NCBI RefSeq assembly: GCF_024172085.1
Contig: NZ_JAMZDZ010000001.1
Span: 8,556,001 to 8,620,000 of the forward strand
Length of the DNA: 64,000 bases
DNA from: Hamadaea flava
Lineage (GTDB): Bacteria > Actinomycetota > Actinomycetes > Mycobacteriales > Micromonosporaceae
Direction of reading: 5' to 3'
The notes under the pieces are model-generated. The model was not told the DNA's origin, did not search any database, and was given only the letters and a program-made list of their open reading frames with translations. Within the stretch, counting starts at the first letter, position 1, and each line of letters opens with the position of its first letter. This document shows positions 1 to 8,470 of this stretch, in pieces. The translations under genes were made by a program, and so were the position numbers.

Positions 1-224
1 TCGGCGTCGACGTGAAGTCCTGGTTCCTGGCGATGTACGTGCCGCACGCGTGGGGGCTGGCGGTCGCTGGCGCCGGCATCCTGATCGGCATCTTCCTGTG
101 CGCCCAGGCCGTCCGGATCACCTTCCGCAACAAGGCCATCCGGGCCCAGCGCGAGGCCGCTGCGGCCCGTGAGCGCGCCGAGGCCGGAGGCGGCGACCTG
201 GACCACGAACTCGAACCCGTGTGA
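1..224 (+). CDS. C-terminal end of a membrane protein (cut by window edge)
   Basis: The frame is open from the window edge through position 224, so this is very likely the tail of a longer gene; a GTG at 12 is the first start codon inside the window but need not be the true start. The visible 70 residues contain one hydrophobic segment (about residues 15-35, VAGAGILIGIFLCAQAV) followed by a basic stretch (RITFRNKAIRAQR) and an Ala/Glu/Arg-rich tail, the pattern of a last transmembrane helix with a cytoplasmic tail. No family could be recognised. A perfect hairpin begins at its stop codon. Confidence 0.5.
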   Translation, partial: GVDVKSWFLAMYVPHAWGLAVAGAGILIGIFLCAQAVRITFRNKAIRAQREAAAARERAEAGGGDLDHELEPV

Positions 225-252
225 CGGGCAAACCCTGCAGGACTTGCCCGTC
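223..252. terminator. Hairpin after the partial membrane gene
   Basis: A 9-bp perfect stem (GACGGGCAA at 223-231 pairing with TTGCCCGTC at 244-252) encloses a 12-base loop. It lies between two genes whose 3' ends face each other, so it could terminate both. There is no clear U-tract. Confidence 0.5.
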
Positions 253-306
253 CATCTGCCGTTCCGCCTGGCCGAGGCGCACGTGGTGGCTCGGCGGCGT
301 AGCGTG

Positions 307-1149
307 TCAGTCGACGCGCCGTCCGCCGAGCCACTTGACCATCTCCGGGTCGCGGTGATCGAAGAACATGCTCTTGCCGGTGTCCAGTGCGGCGATACCG
401 GCCATCTCGTCGTCGGACAGGTCGAAGTCGAAGATGGCAAGGTTCTGGGACATGCGGTCCGGGCGTACCGACTTCGGGATCACCACGACATCGCGCTGGG
501 TCAGCCAGCGCAGCACCACCTGAGCGACCGACTTGCCGTGTGCGTCGCCGATCTCGGTCAGGGTCGGGTTGGTGAACAGGTCGTTCTTGCCCCCGGCGAA
601 CGGGCCCCACGACTCGATCTGCACGCCGTACCCGCGCATGATCTCCTGGTCGGCGTGGCGCTGGAAGAACGGGTGCGTCTCGATCTGGTTGACCGCCGGG
701 ACGATGTCGTTGTGTGTGATCAGGTCGACCAGCCGGTCGGGGTAGAAGTTCGACACGCCGATCGCTTTGGCCAGGCCCTCGCCGGTCAGCTTCTGCATCG
801 CGTGCCAGGAGCTGTAGTAATCACCCATCGGCTGGTGGATCAGATACAGGTCTAGGTAGTCCAGGCCCAGCTTCTTCAGCGACTTGTCGAATTCCCGCCG
901 GGCGGTGTCCTCGCCGGTGTGCTGGATCCACATCTTCGTGGTGATGAACAGCTCCTGCCGCGGGATGCCACTGGCGGCGATCGCCCGGCCGACGGCCTCC
1001 TCGTTGCCGTAGGAGGCCGCAGTGTCGATGGCCCGGTAGCCGGCTGCCAGAGCATCGGTGACGACCTGCTCGGTCTGCTCATCTGCGACCTGGAAGACAC
1101 CGAAGCCCAGGGTCGGCATCTGGACGCCGTTGTTAAGCGTGATCGATCG
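307..1149 (-). CDS. Aldo/keto reductase, native start lost
   Basis: NADPH-dependent aldo/keto reductase of the 2,5-diketo-gluconate reductase type. Family features are clear: the N-terminal strand [18 protein letters not shown], the catalytic Asp/Tyr region [15 protein letters not shown], the Lys motif LFITTKMW, the His motif [10 protein letters not shown] and the cofactor motif [12 protein letters not shown]. Family members normally begin with a Met just before the first strand. Here the residues before SITLNN are read from the antisense of an XRE regulator, and no ATG or GTG lies close by; the nearest in-frame candidates are a GTG at 1242 and an ATG at 1299, both inside the regulator. The body of about 280 residues is intact. 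The gene has probably lost its start and promoter, so expression is doubtful. Confidence 0.75.
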   Translation of the reverse strand, partial: RSITLNNGVQMPTLGFGVFQVADEQTEQVVTDALAAGYRAIDTAASYGNEEAVGRAIAASGIPRQELFITTKMWIQHTGEDTARREFDKSLKKLGLDYLDLYLIHQPMGDYYSSWHAMQKLTGEGLAKAIGVSNFYPDRLVDLITHNDIVPAVNQIETHPFFQRHADQEIMRGYGVQIESWGPFAGGKNDLFTNPTLTEIGDAHGKSVAQVVLRWLTQRDVVVIPKSVRPDRMSQNLAIFDFDLSDDEMAGIAALDTGKSMFFDHRDPEMVKWLGGRRVD

Positions 1150-1956
1150 GTTCTGCGCCGCGAAGAGGTCGCCATGCTCGCCGGGATGAGCACCGACTAC
1201 TACACCCGGCTGGAACGCGGCAACCTCGCCGGCGTTTCCCACTCGGTACTCGAAGCCCTCGCCCGCGCCCTGCACCTCGACGAAGCCGAGCGCCTGCATC
1301 TACTGGACCTGGCCGAAACCGCCAACGCCCCCACAGCAGGACTTGCCACCCGCAATGCACAGAACCGGACATCAGTGCGTCAGGGCGTGGAACGCATCCT
1401 CGACACCATCCAGGCACCTGCATACGTTCGCAACGGGCGTATGGACATCCTTGCCACCAACCGGCTCGGCCGAGCCTTGTTCGCCGACGCCTTCGGCACC
1501 GGCACCGGCACCGGCTTCAACCTCGCCCGCTACCTCTTCCTCGACCGCCGCGCCCAAGACTTCTACCCGCAATGGCCGACCGTCGCCGCCGACTGCGCCG
1601 CCGCCCTACGCACCTACGCCGGACGCAACCCTTACGACCGCAACCTCACCGACCTCGTCGGCGAGCTGTCCACCCGCAGCGAGCCATTCCGCACCTGGTG
1701 GGCCACCCACAACGTGAAACTGCACTACACCGCCACCAAGACCATGCACCACCCGATCGCAGGCGACCTCGAACTCACCGGAGAAGCACTCCAACTCCCC
1801 GGCGACCCCGATCTGACGATCATCACCTACACCTACGAACCCGCCAGCCCGACCGCACAAGCACTCCTATTCCTCGCCAGCTGGAGCGACGCACAGACCG
1901 CCGTTGGTGACCAAGGCCGACCAGATCACGCGAGTCACGGCAAGACACCCAGCTGA
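1147..1956 (+). pseudogene. XRE-family regulator with MmyB-like ligand domain, N-terminus deleted
   Basis: Helix-turn-helix regulator of the XRE group that carries an MmyB-type C-terminal domain, common in actinomycetes and often divergent from an oxidoreductase. Sequence similarity to the family begins abruptly at [23 protein letters not shown]. The usual 35-45 residues before it, including the first HTH helix, are missing and replaced by antisense of the aldo/keto reductase. The C-terminal domain (VRNGRMDILATNRLGRALF, then LTIITYTYEPASPTAQALLFLASW) looks complete to the stop. In-frame ATGs at 1174 and 1186 could start a shorter protein, but its DNA-binding domain would be damaged. I treat it as a broken gene. 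Confidence 0.7.
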
Positions 1957-2377
1957 CGGTGCGCATCAGACAGCGACTACACCTAGTTCACGGTGCGGTT
2001 GACCTACCTGATGGGCCGGTCGATTGCTAGCGCCAGGCGGCCCGATGGGGAGCAGCTTAAGGATGTATCCCGCCCTAGAGATCAACCTGCGCCTCGAGCA
2101 AGTTCGAGCAGCTCAGCAGATGTGAGATCGTGCGTTTGGGTTCGCGTTTCGGCCATCGAGGACGGCTTGAACGAAGGCACCAACCTGCGCCCGTCGCCTT
2201 GGTTGACCAAGCGAGCGCCGCCAACGGCCAAGTCGGCTCCAACGAGGGCACTGGGGGCCACGGCACCTCAGCCTGAACGACGCGCGAAGGGCGGCTAACA
2301 GCAGGCGACGATCGTTCAGCAAGCCCGGCAGGGGCGGGTGGCTTTCGTGTTGATCGTCTGGCGTGCCAGGATGCGGC
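1957..2377. other. Gene-free stretch holding copy A of a direct repeat
   Basis: No convincing coding frame was found in this stretch of about 420 bases. The only structure noticed is the left copy (2020-2192) of a repeat whose partner lies beyond the HEAT-repeat gene. Confidence 0.5.
2020..2192 (+). repeat. Imperfect direct repeat, copy A
   Basis: This segment aligns without gaps to 4534-4706 at a constant offset of 2514 bases. The best part (2061-2192) differs at about 22 of 132 positions by my count; the first 40 bases are weaker. Shared blocks include TAGAGATCAACCTGC, GCAGCTCAGCAGATG and GGCACCAACCTGCGCCC. In the frame open through both copies the proteins are less alike than the DNA, so coding constraint is unlikely. 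The repeat may be a remnant of a mobile element or a recombination scar. Confidence 0.7.
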
Positions 2378-4318
2378 GTGCGCGAGCTGCTGGACGGTGT
2401 GTCGGACGTCGATTGGGCGTCGCTGGGCCATGCGTATGGATCGGCGGAGCAGGTGCCGGTGTGGCTTGCCGGTCTGCTGGATCCGATGACCAGTGCGAAG
2501 GCGCTCGACGACCTGGACACGTCGATCTACCACCAGGGCGGTGGGGCGTATACCGCGGCTGCGGCAGCCTTGCCGTTCCTGATTCGCCTGCCCGCCCATC
2601 CCGGGGTTCCCGGCCGGGCCGACATTCTGGATCTGCTGGGCCAGTTCGCTCGCCTGCAGAACACGATGGTCGAACCGTGGAAGTCAAAACCCGAAGCGCT
2701 GGCATGCCGAGCCGTCCTTTACGGCGCATTCGACGTCTTCCGCGGCCTGCTCGACGACGACGATCCGGCGATCCAGGCTAGGGCTGCTGAGCTTCTCGTC
2801 GAGTTTGTCGATCGGGCCGACGAGGTCGTCGACGAGTTCCGGCTCCGCTACCCGGCTGCGGCAAACGAGGCGCTGCGGGTGGAGGTCGTGTGGGCCGTGG
2901 GCCGGTTGAGTTCGGCGCTGTCGGCGGCGCATCGGCCGACTGTGCGGGCTTGGCTGCAAGCGTTGACACCTCCGCTCGGGGATCCGGTACGGCTGGCTTT
3001 CCTCGTAGCCCGGCGGCGGATCGACCCGACGGCCGTGCCCTATCAGGACCTACTCGCAGCGGTAGAGGGAGCGTTGTATCCGGCCCAAGAGTCCAACGCC
3101 ATCACGTGGATGGAGAAGGAACTGGCTGAAGAACGCCCCGCGCGGCTGATCCTTGCTCGCCGGGCGATCGACGACGCCATGCGTACGGGACGCTCACGCG
3201 GCATGGCATCGGCGGGCGCGGTCATGATCAAGTGGCGTTCTGCCTCCGCCGACATGATCCCTATCATCGCCGCGACGTTGCACGACCTGCCCGACATCGC
3301 GGAGTCTGCGCTGCATCTGCTGGCGGCGGCCGGGGAAGTTTCGCGGCCCTACCTCGAGGACATCGCGGCAAAGGTCGGCGAACCAGGTCGCACAGGTGCG
3401 TTGGCGGCATGGGCGCTCGCCCGCCTCGGCGACGAGCGGGCGCTACCGATGGCCGTGCGGTCGCTTCGCGGCCAACCGGACATCTATCCCATCGGCGGCT
3501 CGCAGTACACCGACCGCTTCTATTGGCTAACGCAGGACCCCGGGATCGCCGAAGTCCTGACACCGCTGACCGCGTTCGCCGATCGAATTGTGCCCGCCCT
3601 GCGGCAGCGGCTGCAGCGAGACGACAAGCCACCCGTTGCCCATCAGTTCGGCGACGTGGTGATCGCCTACGGTGCGGCGGCCGCTGGCGCGGTGCCGGAG
3701 TTCACGGCGATGCTGGGCACCGACCGGCACCGCACCGCCTGCCGGGTCCTCGCCGCGTTAGGCCCAGCCGCTACCGCGGCACGCGACAGACTCGTGCAGT
3801 GCGCGGCCGGCGAAGGGTTCGACGCCAGCCAGGCAGCATGGGCGCTGTTTCGCGTGACCGGGGATCCGCAGCCATTCCTGGACACGACAGACGTCTGGGG
3901 TGGACGGTTCGACATCATGACCGCCGCCCGTAGCCTCGCGGACTTCGGTCCCCTCGCGATCCGCTTCCGCGACCGCATCGAGCTTCTGCTCCACGAGCGG
4001 CAAAGCGGGCGAGCGGACTGGACAACCGTGGAGCTGGCGCACGCCCACTTCCGGATCACCGGCGAACCTGTCTTGTGCACCGACGCCTTCGACAAGGCCC
4101 TGGACCTGCTGCGCCGTAAGCAACAGCCACCAGTGACTCGACAGGTCCTGCGCTACCTGCCCGAACTCGGGCCGGCCACAGTTCGCTTCGAGCCCCTGCT
4201 CCGGCAGGTGATCGAGCAAGACGAAAGACTGATCTACAGCGGAGGGTGGCGCGCCATCGCCGAAGACGACGAAGCACGCGCGCTAGCAGCCGCCGCACTT
4301 TCCGCCATGGCGCACTAG
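2378..4318 (+). CDS. HEAT-repeat protein
   Basis: Protein of about 646 residues made of repeated helical pairs, for example AIQARAAELLVEFVDRADEV, TGALAAWALARLGDERALPMAVRSL and HRTACRVLAALGPAATAARDRLV, typical of HEAT/PBS-lyase-type scaffolds. No catalytic domain, signal peptide or membrane helix is visible, so it is probably a cytosolic protein-binding scaffold; its partner is unknown. I prefer the GTG at 2378 because AGGA lies seven bases upstream; a GTG at 2363 would add five residues. The gene stands alone between two direct repeats, which suggests that the unit of gene plus flanks may have been inserted or mobilised. Confidence 0.75.
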   Translation: MRELLDGVSDVDWASLGHAYGSAEQVPVWLAGLLDPMTSAKALDDLDTSIYHQGGGAYTAAAAALPFLIRLPAHPGVPGRADILDLLGQFARLQNTMVEPWKSKPEALACRAVLYGAFDVFRGLLDDDDPAIQARAAELLVEFVDRADEVVDEFRLRYPAAANEALRVEVVWAVGRLSSALSAAHRPTVRAWLQALTPPLGDPVRLAFLVARRRIDPTAVPYQDLLAAVEGALYPAQESNAITWMEKELAEERPARLILARRAIDDAMRTGRSRGMASAGAVMIKWRSASADMIPIIAATLHDLPDIAESALHLLAAAGEVSRPYLEDIAAKVGEPGRTGALAAWALARLGDERALPMAVRSLRGQPDIYPIGGSQYTDRFYWLTQDPGIAEVLTPLTAFADRIVPALRQRLQRDDKPPVAHQFGDVVIAYGAAAAGAVPEFTAMLGTDRHRTACRVLAALGPAATAARDRLVQCAAGEGFDASQAAWALFRVTGDPQPFLDTTDVWGGRFDIMTAARSLADFGPLAIRFRDRIELLLHERQSGRADWTTVELAHAHFRITGEPVLCTDAFDKALDLLRRKQQPPVTRQVLRYLPELGPATVRFEPLLRQVIEQDERLIYSGGWRAIAEDDEARALAAAALSAMAH

Positions 4319-4773
4319 CGCCCAGCCATCCACCAAAGCCCATCACGCCGCCATACACCGTCCACTTGGTCGAGGCCAACGAGCAGCCGCTAGATCAACT
4401 GGATCGACGCCGACAGGGTCGGACCTGGTTGAGTTTTGGTTCGTGTTGCCCCACCGAGTTGAACTCCCACGTCGCACATTCGCAGACCGGATTTGCATGT
4501 CCGACTCAGGGCCGCCCGTCGCCGATCGGCAGGTCAGCGGCTATGGCCAGACGGCCGGACGGGGCGCAGTTTTGGGGTGTATCCCGCCATAGAGATCAAC
4601 CTGCACCTCGACCGTGTTTAAGCAGCTCAGCAGATGCAGATTCGTGCGTTTGCGTTCACGTTTCGACCGTCACGGACGGCTCGATCGAGGGCACCAACCT
4701 GCGCCCCTTGCTCTAGTCGACGAAGAAGGGCGTGGACAGACGCTGCGGGGCGTGTCGGCCGTTACCGCCCGCG
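4319..4773. other. Gene-free stretch holding copy B of a direct repeat
   Basis: About 455 bases with no supported gene. The 3' ends of the HEAT gene (plus strand) and the unknown gene (minus strand) face each other here. Apart from the repeat at 4534-4706, nothing could be recognised. Confidence 0.5.
4534..4706 (+). repeat. Imperfect direct repeat, copy B
   Basis: Partner of 2020-2192 in the same orientation, without indels. The pair brackets the HEAT-repeat gene exactly once on each side. Confidence 0.7.
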
Positions 4774-5691
4774 TCAGTCGGCCGCCGGAGGGTTCTCGGC
4801 GGCGTCGGGCGTGTAGCCGCAGACTTCTGGGCCGCATTTGGTCTTGTGATCGCGACCCCAAAGGTAGGTGTCTCGTTCGGTGGCGCGGGCGAGGCGGACG
4901 AGTCGCCTCTGTTCCCTCGATGGCAGGCTCGATGGCAACGCGGTGAAGGTCTCGGGTAGCACAGCGATCATGCTGCTGACTTGTTCGCCGTCATACATTC
5001 GAAGCAGTGCAGTGCACTGCCACCAGCGGATCTCGCCGCCTCGACCGTTCGGGCGTCCGGGCCAGTAGTAGCTTGCAGGATCTGGCACGAGGTAGTGGAT
5101 GCCGTCAGGGTCGAGGTGAGCCTTGAGCCAAGGTCCGCCTTTACCAAGCCCGAGTCGCAGCCGCTCGGCCTCCTCGTGGAGAGCGCATATCGAGATGGAG
5201 TCGAGGGCCTTGAGGACGTTCGCCTCCGGCGGCAGAGGCTGCACGCCGGCCGGGGCCTTTACAGGCCAACCGCCAAGGAGTGCTCCCGTTTCCTGGCGCA
5301 GCGTCAGAGAGGGCGATCTCCTGTGGTAAACCGGCAGCGGTGGTGGCGGCCTCCATCGCAGCCCGTCCTGTTCGATGTGCCGCAGCATCCACGCCTGCCC
5401 TTCTGGGCTGGCGGTGTTCCAGGTCCAGCTCATCGGCCGGTCGTTCATAGCTTGCTCACGCCTGCTGAGGGGAGCGCCCCTCCGGGACAGCCACCACCGC
5501 CGTGGCCGGGTTATCCCGGGCAAGTTGTGGCAGAGGTCCGCCAGAAACCGTATGCGCTCCAGAACATCGTCGGTCGGCTGGTCCTCGTGGGCCTGCCGGG
5601 CGCTGAACGCCAGGTAGCGGATCTCGGTGAAGGCCCTGGCCGCGAGTAGCGCGGCGACATGGCGATCGCGTTCGACGTCGCGACGTCTCAT
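4774..5691 (-). CDS. Unknown protein, 305 aa
   Basis: Not recognised. The ATG at 5691 is preceded by a strong Shine-Dalgarno sequence (GGGAGGAG, four or five bases upstream), which decides the start over the longer open frame. The N-terminal 80 residues are helical and basic (RHVAALLAARAFTEIRYLAFSARQ, then RIRFLADLCHNLPG). The middle has a proline-rich stretch (WRPPPPLPVYHRR), and the C-terminal half is rich in Trp, Tyr and Arg (YLVPDPASYYWPGRPNGRGGEIRWWQ). It ends with a Cys pair, CGPEVCGY. No signal peptide or membrane helix. It follows the WYL regulator by 70 bases on the same strand and might be co-transcribed with it. Confidence 0.6.
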   Translation of the reverse strand: MRRRDVERDRHVAALLAARAFTEIRYLAFSARQAHEDQPTDDVLERIRFLADLCHNLPGITRPRRWWLSRRGAPLSRREQAMNDRPMSWTWNTASPEGQAWMLRHIEQDGLRWRPPPPLPVYHRRSPSLTLRQETGALLGGWPVKAPAGVQPLPPEANVLKALDSISICALHEEAERLRLGLGKGGPWLKAHLDPDGIHYLVPDPASYYWPGRPNGRGGEIRWWQCTALLRMYDGEQVSSMIAVLPETFTALPSSLPSREQRRLVRLARATERDTYLWGRDHKTKCGPEVCGYTPDAAENPPAAD

Positions 5692-5761
5692 AACGGCTCC
5701 TCCCAGTGCTTTAGATCTCGATGTCAGGATGTGCGTCCTCGCGGGCAACAGGTGTTGCTGG

Positions 5762-6727
5762 TCAGGGCGTTGGTGATGGCGCGTAGTGGTGGGCAAGGTC
5801 GGTGGCGAGGGCGCGGAGGTGAGCCCTGGCTTCGGTAGGGCCGTGCACCGCGACGGCGCTCCCGAACGGCAGCAATGCTCGCAGGTCCTCCAGATGTGCG
5901 AAGCGAATTGTCACCTTGCGGCCGGTGATGGACTCGTCATGGTTGTCCAGGACGAGTCGTGGGCCGAAAATCCGATGTGCTCGCTCGATCTGGGTAGGGT
6001 CGATGGTGGCGCTGACCTCTATCACGTGGTTGTGTGCCCACTGATCAATGAGCGCTGCTGCGACGGCGGCCAGGGTCTGGTCCGGGCGGATCTGTCGTGG
6101 CTGGTCGAGTTCTTTCCACGTCGTGATCCGTTCGAGTCGGTACATCCGTGGCACTCGGGCGCAGTCGGCGACGAGATACCAGACGCCGGCCTTGGCGAGC
6201 AGCCCGTAGGGATCCAGGACCACGTCACGTGGGCCTGACGCGCGTGGGCTGTCGTACACGATCCGTAGCCGGCGACCTCGCCGCACTGAGCCGATCAGCA
6301 AAGCCGGAGTCGTGCCGGAAGCGCGTGTCTGGAGCCAAGGACGGCTGTCCACGTGCACGACATCGGTGAGCGGCAGGAGCTCATCCACTCGACGTGACCG
6401 TGTAGCGGCGAGCTTGGCGAGCGCGCGCCGGCTTTCGACCGACGCGTCTAGCTCCGCGCGCTGCTTCTCATCCAGCCCGATGAGCGAGAGATGATCGCGC
6501 TCGCCAGGCGTGAGTCGCATGAGGTCGGGCCCGGCCCCGGGCAGCATGGTCACACCGCCGAGTCGGCCCCGGTGTGCGGTCACCGGCAGACCGGCGTCAC
6601 GGAGCCAGTTCAGATCCCGGGTGATGGTTCGAAGGGAAACCCCGAGCGCCGAGGCAAGTTCCTGGGTGGTCGCGCCATCCCTGGATTCGAGCAGCAGCAT
6701 CAGTGCGAAGAAACGGTCCGGGGTCAC
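5762..6727 (-). CDS. WYL-domain transcriptional regulator
   Basis: A DeoR-type winged helix occupies residues about 1-60 (TTQELASALGVSLRTITRDLNWLRDAGLPV), followed by a WYL domain (about 140-215; DPYGLLAKAGVWYLVADC, with Arg and Tyr positions of the ligand pocket in CARVPRMYRLERI) and a WCX-type C-terminal extension. The length of 321 residues is normal. It is divergent from the VOC gene starting at 6819, with a 91-base shared promoter region, which makes that gene its most likely target. WYL proteins often sense nucleic acids or small ligands; the ligand here is unknown. Confidence 0.9.
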   Translation of the reverse strand: MTPDRFFALMLLLESRDGATTQELASALGVSLRTITRDLNWLRDAGLPVTAHRGRLGGVTMLPGAGPDLMRLTPGERDHLSLIGLDEKQRAELDASVESRRALAKLAATRSRRVDELLPLTDVVHVDSRPWLQTRASGTTPALLIGSVRRGRRLRIVYDSPRASGPRDVVLDPYGLLAKAGVWYLVADCARVPRMYRLERITTWKELDQPRQIRPDQTLAAVAAALIDQWAHNHVIEVSATIDPTQIERAHRIFGPRLVLDNHDESITGRKVTIRFAHLEDLRALLPFGSAVAVHGPTEARAHLRALATDLAHHYAPSPTP

Positions 6728-6818
6728 CCACCAAGTCTCTCAAGAAATTGCGACAAGATACGGCGCATATTCCGGCCATGGTGGATGCATACCTAACCAC
6801 CTGCGAGAAGGAACAACC

Positions 6819-7187
6819 ATGACCACATCCGTCGTGTCCATCGTCTATGTGAACGATGCTCCCGCCGCAGCTCGTTTTTACGGCGACCTCCTCGGCATGA
6901 GCCCTTCGTTCGAGACTCCGGGATACATCACCTTCGACCTCGGGCCAGGCGCTGACCTCGCTCTGTGGTCCGGCCAGTTCGAGGACTTGTCGCCCGACGT
7001 ACCCCGTACCAGTGAGGTCTGCCTGGCCATCGGCGGTGGAAGACCCGACGACATCAACGCGATCTTCAAGGAGTGGCAGTCCAAGGGCGTCACGATCCTG
7101 CACGAGCCGCACGATGCGGGGTTCGGCCTGACCTTCCTCGTGGCCGACCCTGACGGGAACCGCATCCGGGTCGCACCGAAAGACTGA
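6819..7187 (+). CDS. VOC family (glyoxalase/bleomycin-resistance-like) protein
   Basis: Small protein of 122 residues with the paired beta-alpha-beta-beta-beta units of the vicinal-oxygen-chelate fold: SIVYVNDAPAAARFYGDLLGM at the start and GLTFLVADPDGNRIRVAP at the end. Members bind a metal or sequester compounds; no substrate can be assigned. The ATG at 6819 has GAGAAGGA upstream and gives the canonical family start, so longer in-frame starts are rejected. It is probably regulated by the divergent WYL protein. A strong hairpin follows 13 bases after the stop. Confidence 0.85.
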   Translation: MTTSVVSIVYVNDAPAAARFYGDLLGMSPSFETPGYITFDLGPGADLALWSGQFEDLSPDVPRTSEVCLAIGGGRPDDINAIFKEWQSKGVTILHEPHDAGFGLTFLVADPDGNRIRVAPKD

Positions 7188-7558
7188 AGGTGCACAATGC
7201 GGCAGGCGCGCACGCCAGGTGTCGCGCCTGCCGTTGTCTGCGTTCGAGAGGACGACGAGCGCCCCCTCGGACACCAACCAAATCCCAACGATGGCCGGCG
7301 ACATCCGGCGGTTGAATCAGCGCTGTCGATTGTCGCGCGGACGAGGAGAGAGTCGTGACCGTCGTCCCCAACACCTCGACGTAGTCGGGATATGCCCGCA
7401 TGCCGGCATACTCGCCGGCGCCCCTCACTCCGACCACGGAGCTTCCTGCGTTTTGTGGCTCCGGCCCACAGCAACGAGACCGTCAGCGGGGCGATGGCGA
7501 ACGCGACGGTCATCAGCCGTCCGCTGCGCTGTCTCGGTCGCGGGTGAGCAGGTCGGCT
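7188..7558. other. Unassigned stretch
   Basis: About 370 bases without a supported gene apart from the hairpin at 7201-7232. A short minus-strand frame near 7420-7513 encodes a hydrophobic start (VAFAIAPLTVSLLWAGA) that soon becomes low-complexity basic sequence. It could be a decayed membrane-protein fragment, but I could not support this. Confidence 0.35.
7201..7232 (+). terminator. Hairpin after the VOC gene
   Basis: A perfect 10-bp stem (GGCAGGCGCG at 7201-7210 with CGCGCCTGCC at 7223-7232) and a 12-base loop lie directly after the VOC stop codon, followed by GTTGTC. Probable rho-independent-like terminator of the GC-rich type. Confidence 0.65.
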
Positions 7559-8155
7559 TCACGGCCGGGTCAGCGAATCTTCGATCTGGGCCAGTGCCTT
7601 CGTGAGAGTCGCATAGCCGGCGGCGGAAAGCTCTCCGTCGGAGCGGAGCCGTCCGACGGTCTCGCCGATAACTCGCAGCCGGTCCCGCCCCGGCTCGAGA
7701 TCGCCGCCGGAAAGGGCGCGCCTGGCATCGCGGACGAGCCGGTCGAGCGACCTCGCCGCGTCCGAGTCGAGCTGACCGGCGTGGTCGAGCTGCCTGATGG
7801 TGGTACGCAGTGCGCTGGTGAGCTGCACGGCTCGGCTGGTGGCGACCCGCGTTGACGACGACTTGGCTGGGGTCGGGGAGGGTGCCGGGGCCGAGGTCTC
7901 GGGCGAGGCGGTGGCAGGCGGGTCGGCCACGGCGGAGGTCGATGCGATGGGGGTGAACCCCTCGGGGCGATGTTGCGGCGTACCTGCGGACAGCTGGAGA
8001 CCCAGAACGACGCCGAGCACGACGATGACTGTCCCCGCTGCCAGCAGTGGCAGCAACCGGCGGATGGCAGGGGGATCCACGGCATGTCGGCCGCGTCCGG
8101 ATCGAGCCGTGTCGACCAGCGTGGGATGGTCGTCGTGCGGCGGATCGGCGAACAC
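7559..8155 (-). CDS. Single-pass membrane protein with extracytoplasmic helical domain
   Basis: Protein of 198 residues: a short cytoplasmic N-terminus, one membrane helix (about residues 33-53, LLPLLAAGTVIVVLGVVLGLQLS), a Pro/Ser/Thr/Ala linker (about 60-100) and a helical C-terminal region of about 85 residues (SALRTTIRQLDHAGQLDSDAARSLDRLVRDARRAL). The layout is that of the membrane and outer part of actinobacterial Ser/Thr protein kinases, but no kinase domain is present. This resemblance is an inference from architecture only. Divergent from the secreted-domain gene that starts at 8471. Confidence 0.65.
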   Translation of the reverse strand: MFADPPHDDHPTLVDTARSGRGRHAVDPPAIRRLLPLLAAGTVIVVLGVVLGLQLSAGTPQHRPEGFTPIASTSAVADPPATASPETSAPAPSPTPAKSSSTRVATSRAVQLTSALRTTIRQLDHAGQLDSDAARSLDRLVRDARRALSGGDLEPGRDRLRVIGETVGRLRSDGELSAAGYATLTKALAQIEDSLTRP

Positions 8156-8470
8156 GCTCGATATGGTGGCAGAGCTACGTGTGGTCCGCTGTCGGAATAT
8201 GTCAGGGCGGGCACTCGGTAGGGTCGGGTATCCCGGACCGGTCCGCCTGCGAACGCGTACTGCCCGTCAACGGCTGATTCGGCGTGCTGAATCCGCAATG
8301 TCGGACTCAGCACCTCCGGGCCTTACCGAGCGGAAACGGGCCTCCTCGAATGTGACGACGCTCACGATCATGGTGGAACACTTGGCTGTCGGATAGGCCC
8401 CGAGCAGGGTCGACGGATCCGCGTGCCGTCCCCTCGGGCCCGGAGTGTTCGACGAACGGAGCCCCCCGCC
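8156..8470. other. Divergent intergenic region between two membrane-anchored proteins
   Basis: This 315-base stretch should carry two outward promoters. A 7-bp inverted repeat (GTGCTGA near 8284 and TCAGCAC near 8306) is the only symmetric element I noticed. No gene is supported. Confidence 0.35.

Noticed and set aside
1993-2298. Possible small gene conserved between repeat copies A and B
   Set aside because: Protein identity in the shared frame is below the DNA identity and neither frame has a ribosome site, so selection for coding is not indicated.
7400-7855. Plus-strand frame opposite the 7559-8155 membrane protein
   Set aside because: No ribosome site or domain, and it is antisense to a gene with a clear membrane helix and linker.
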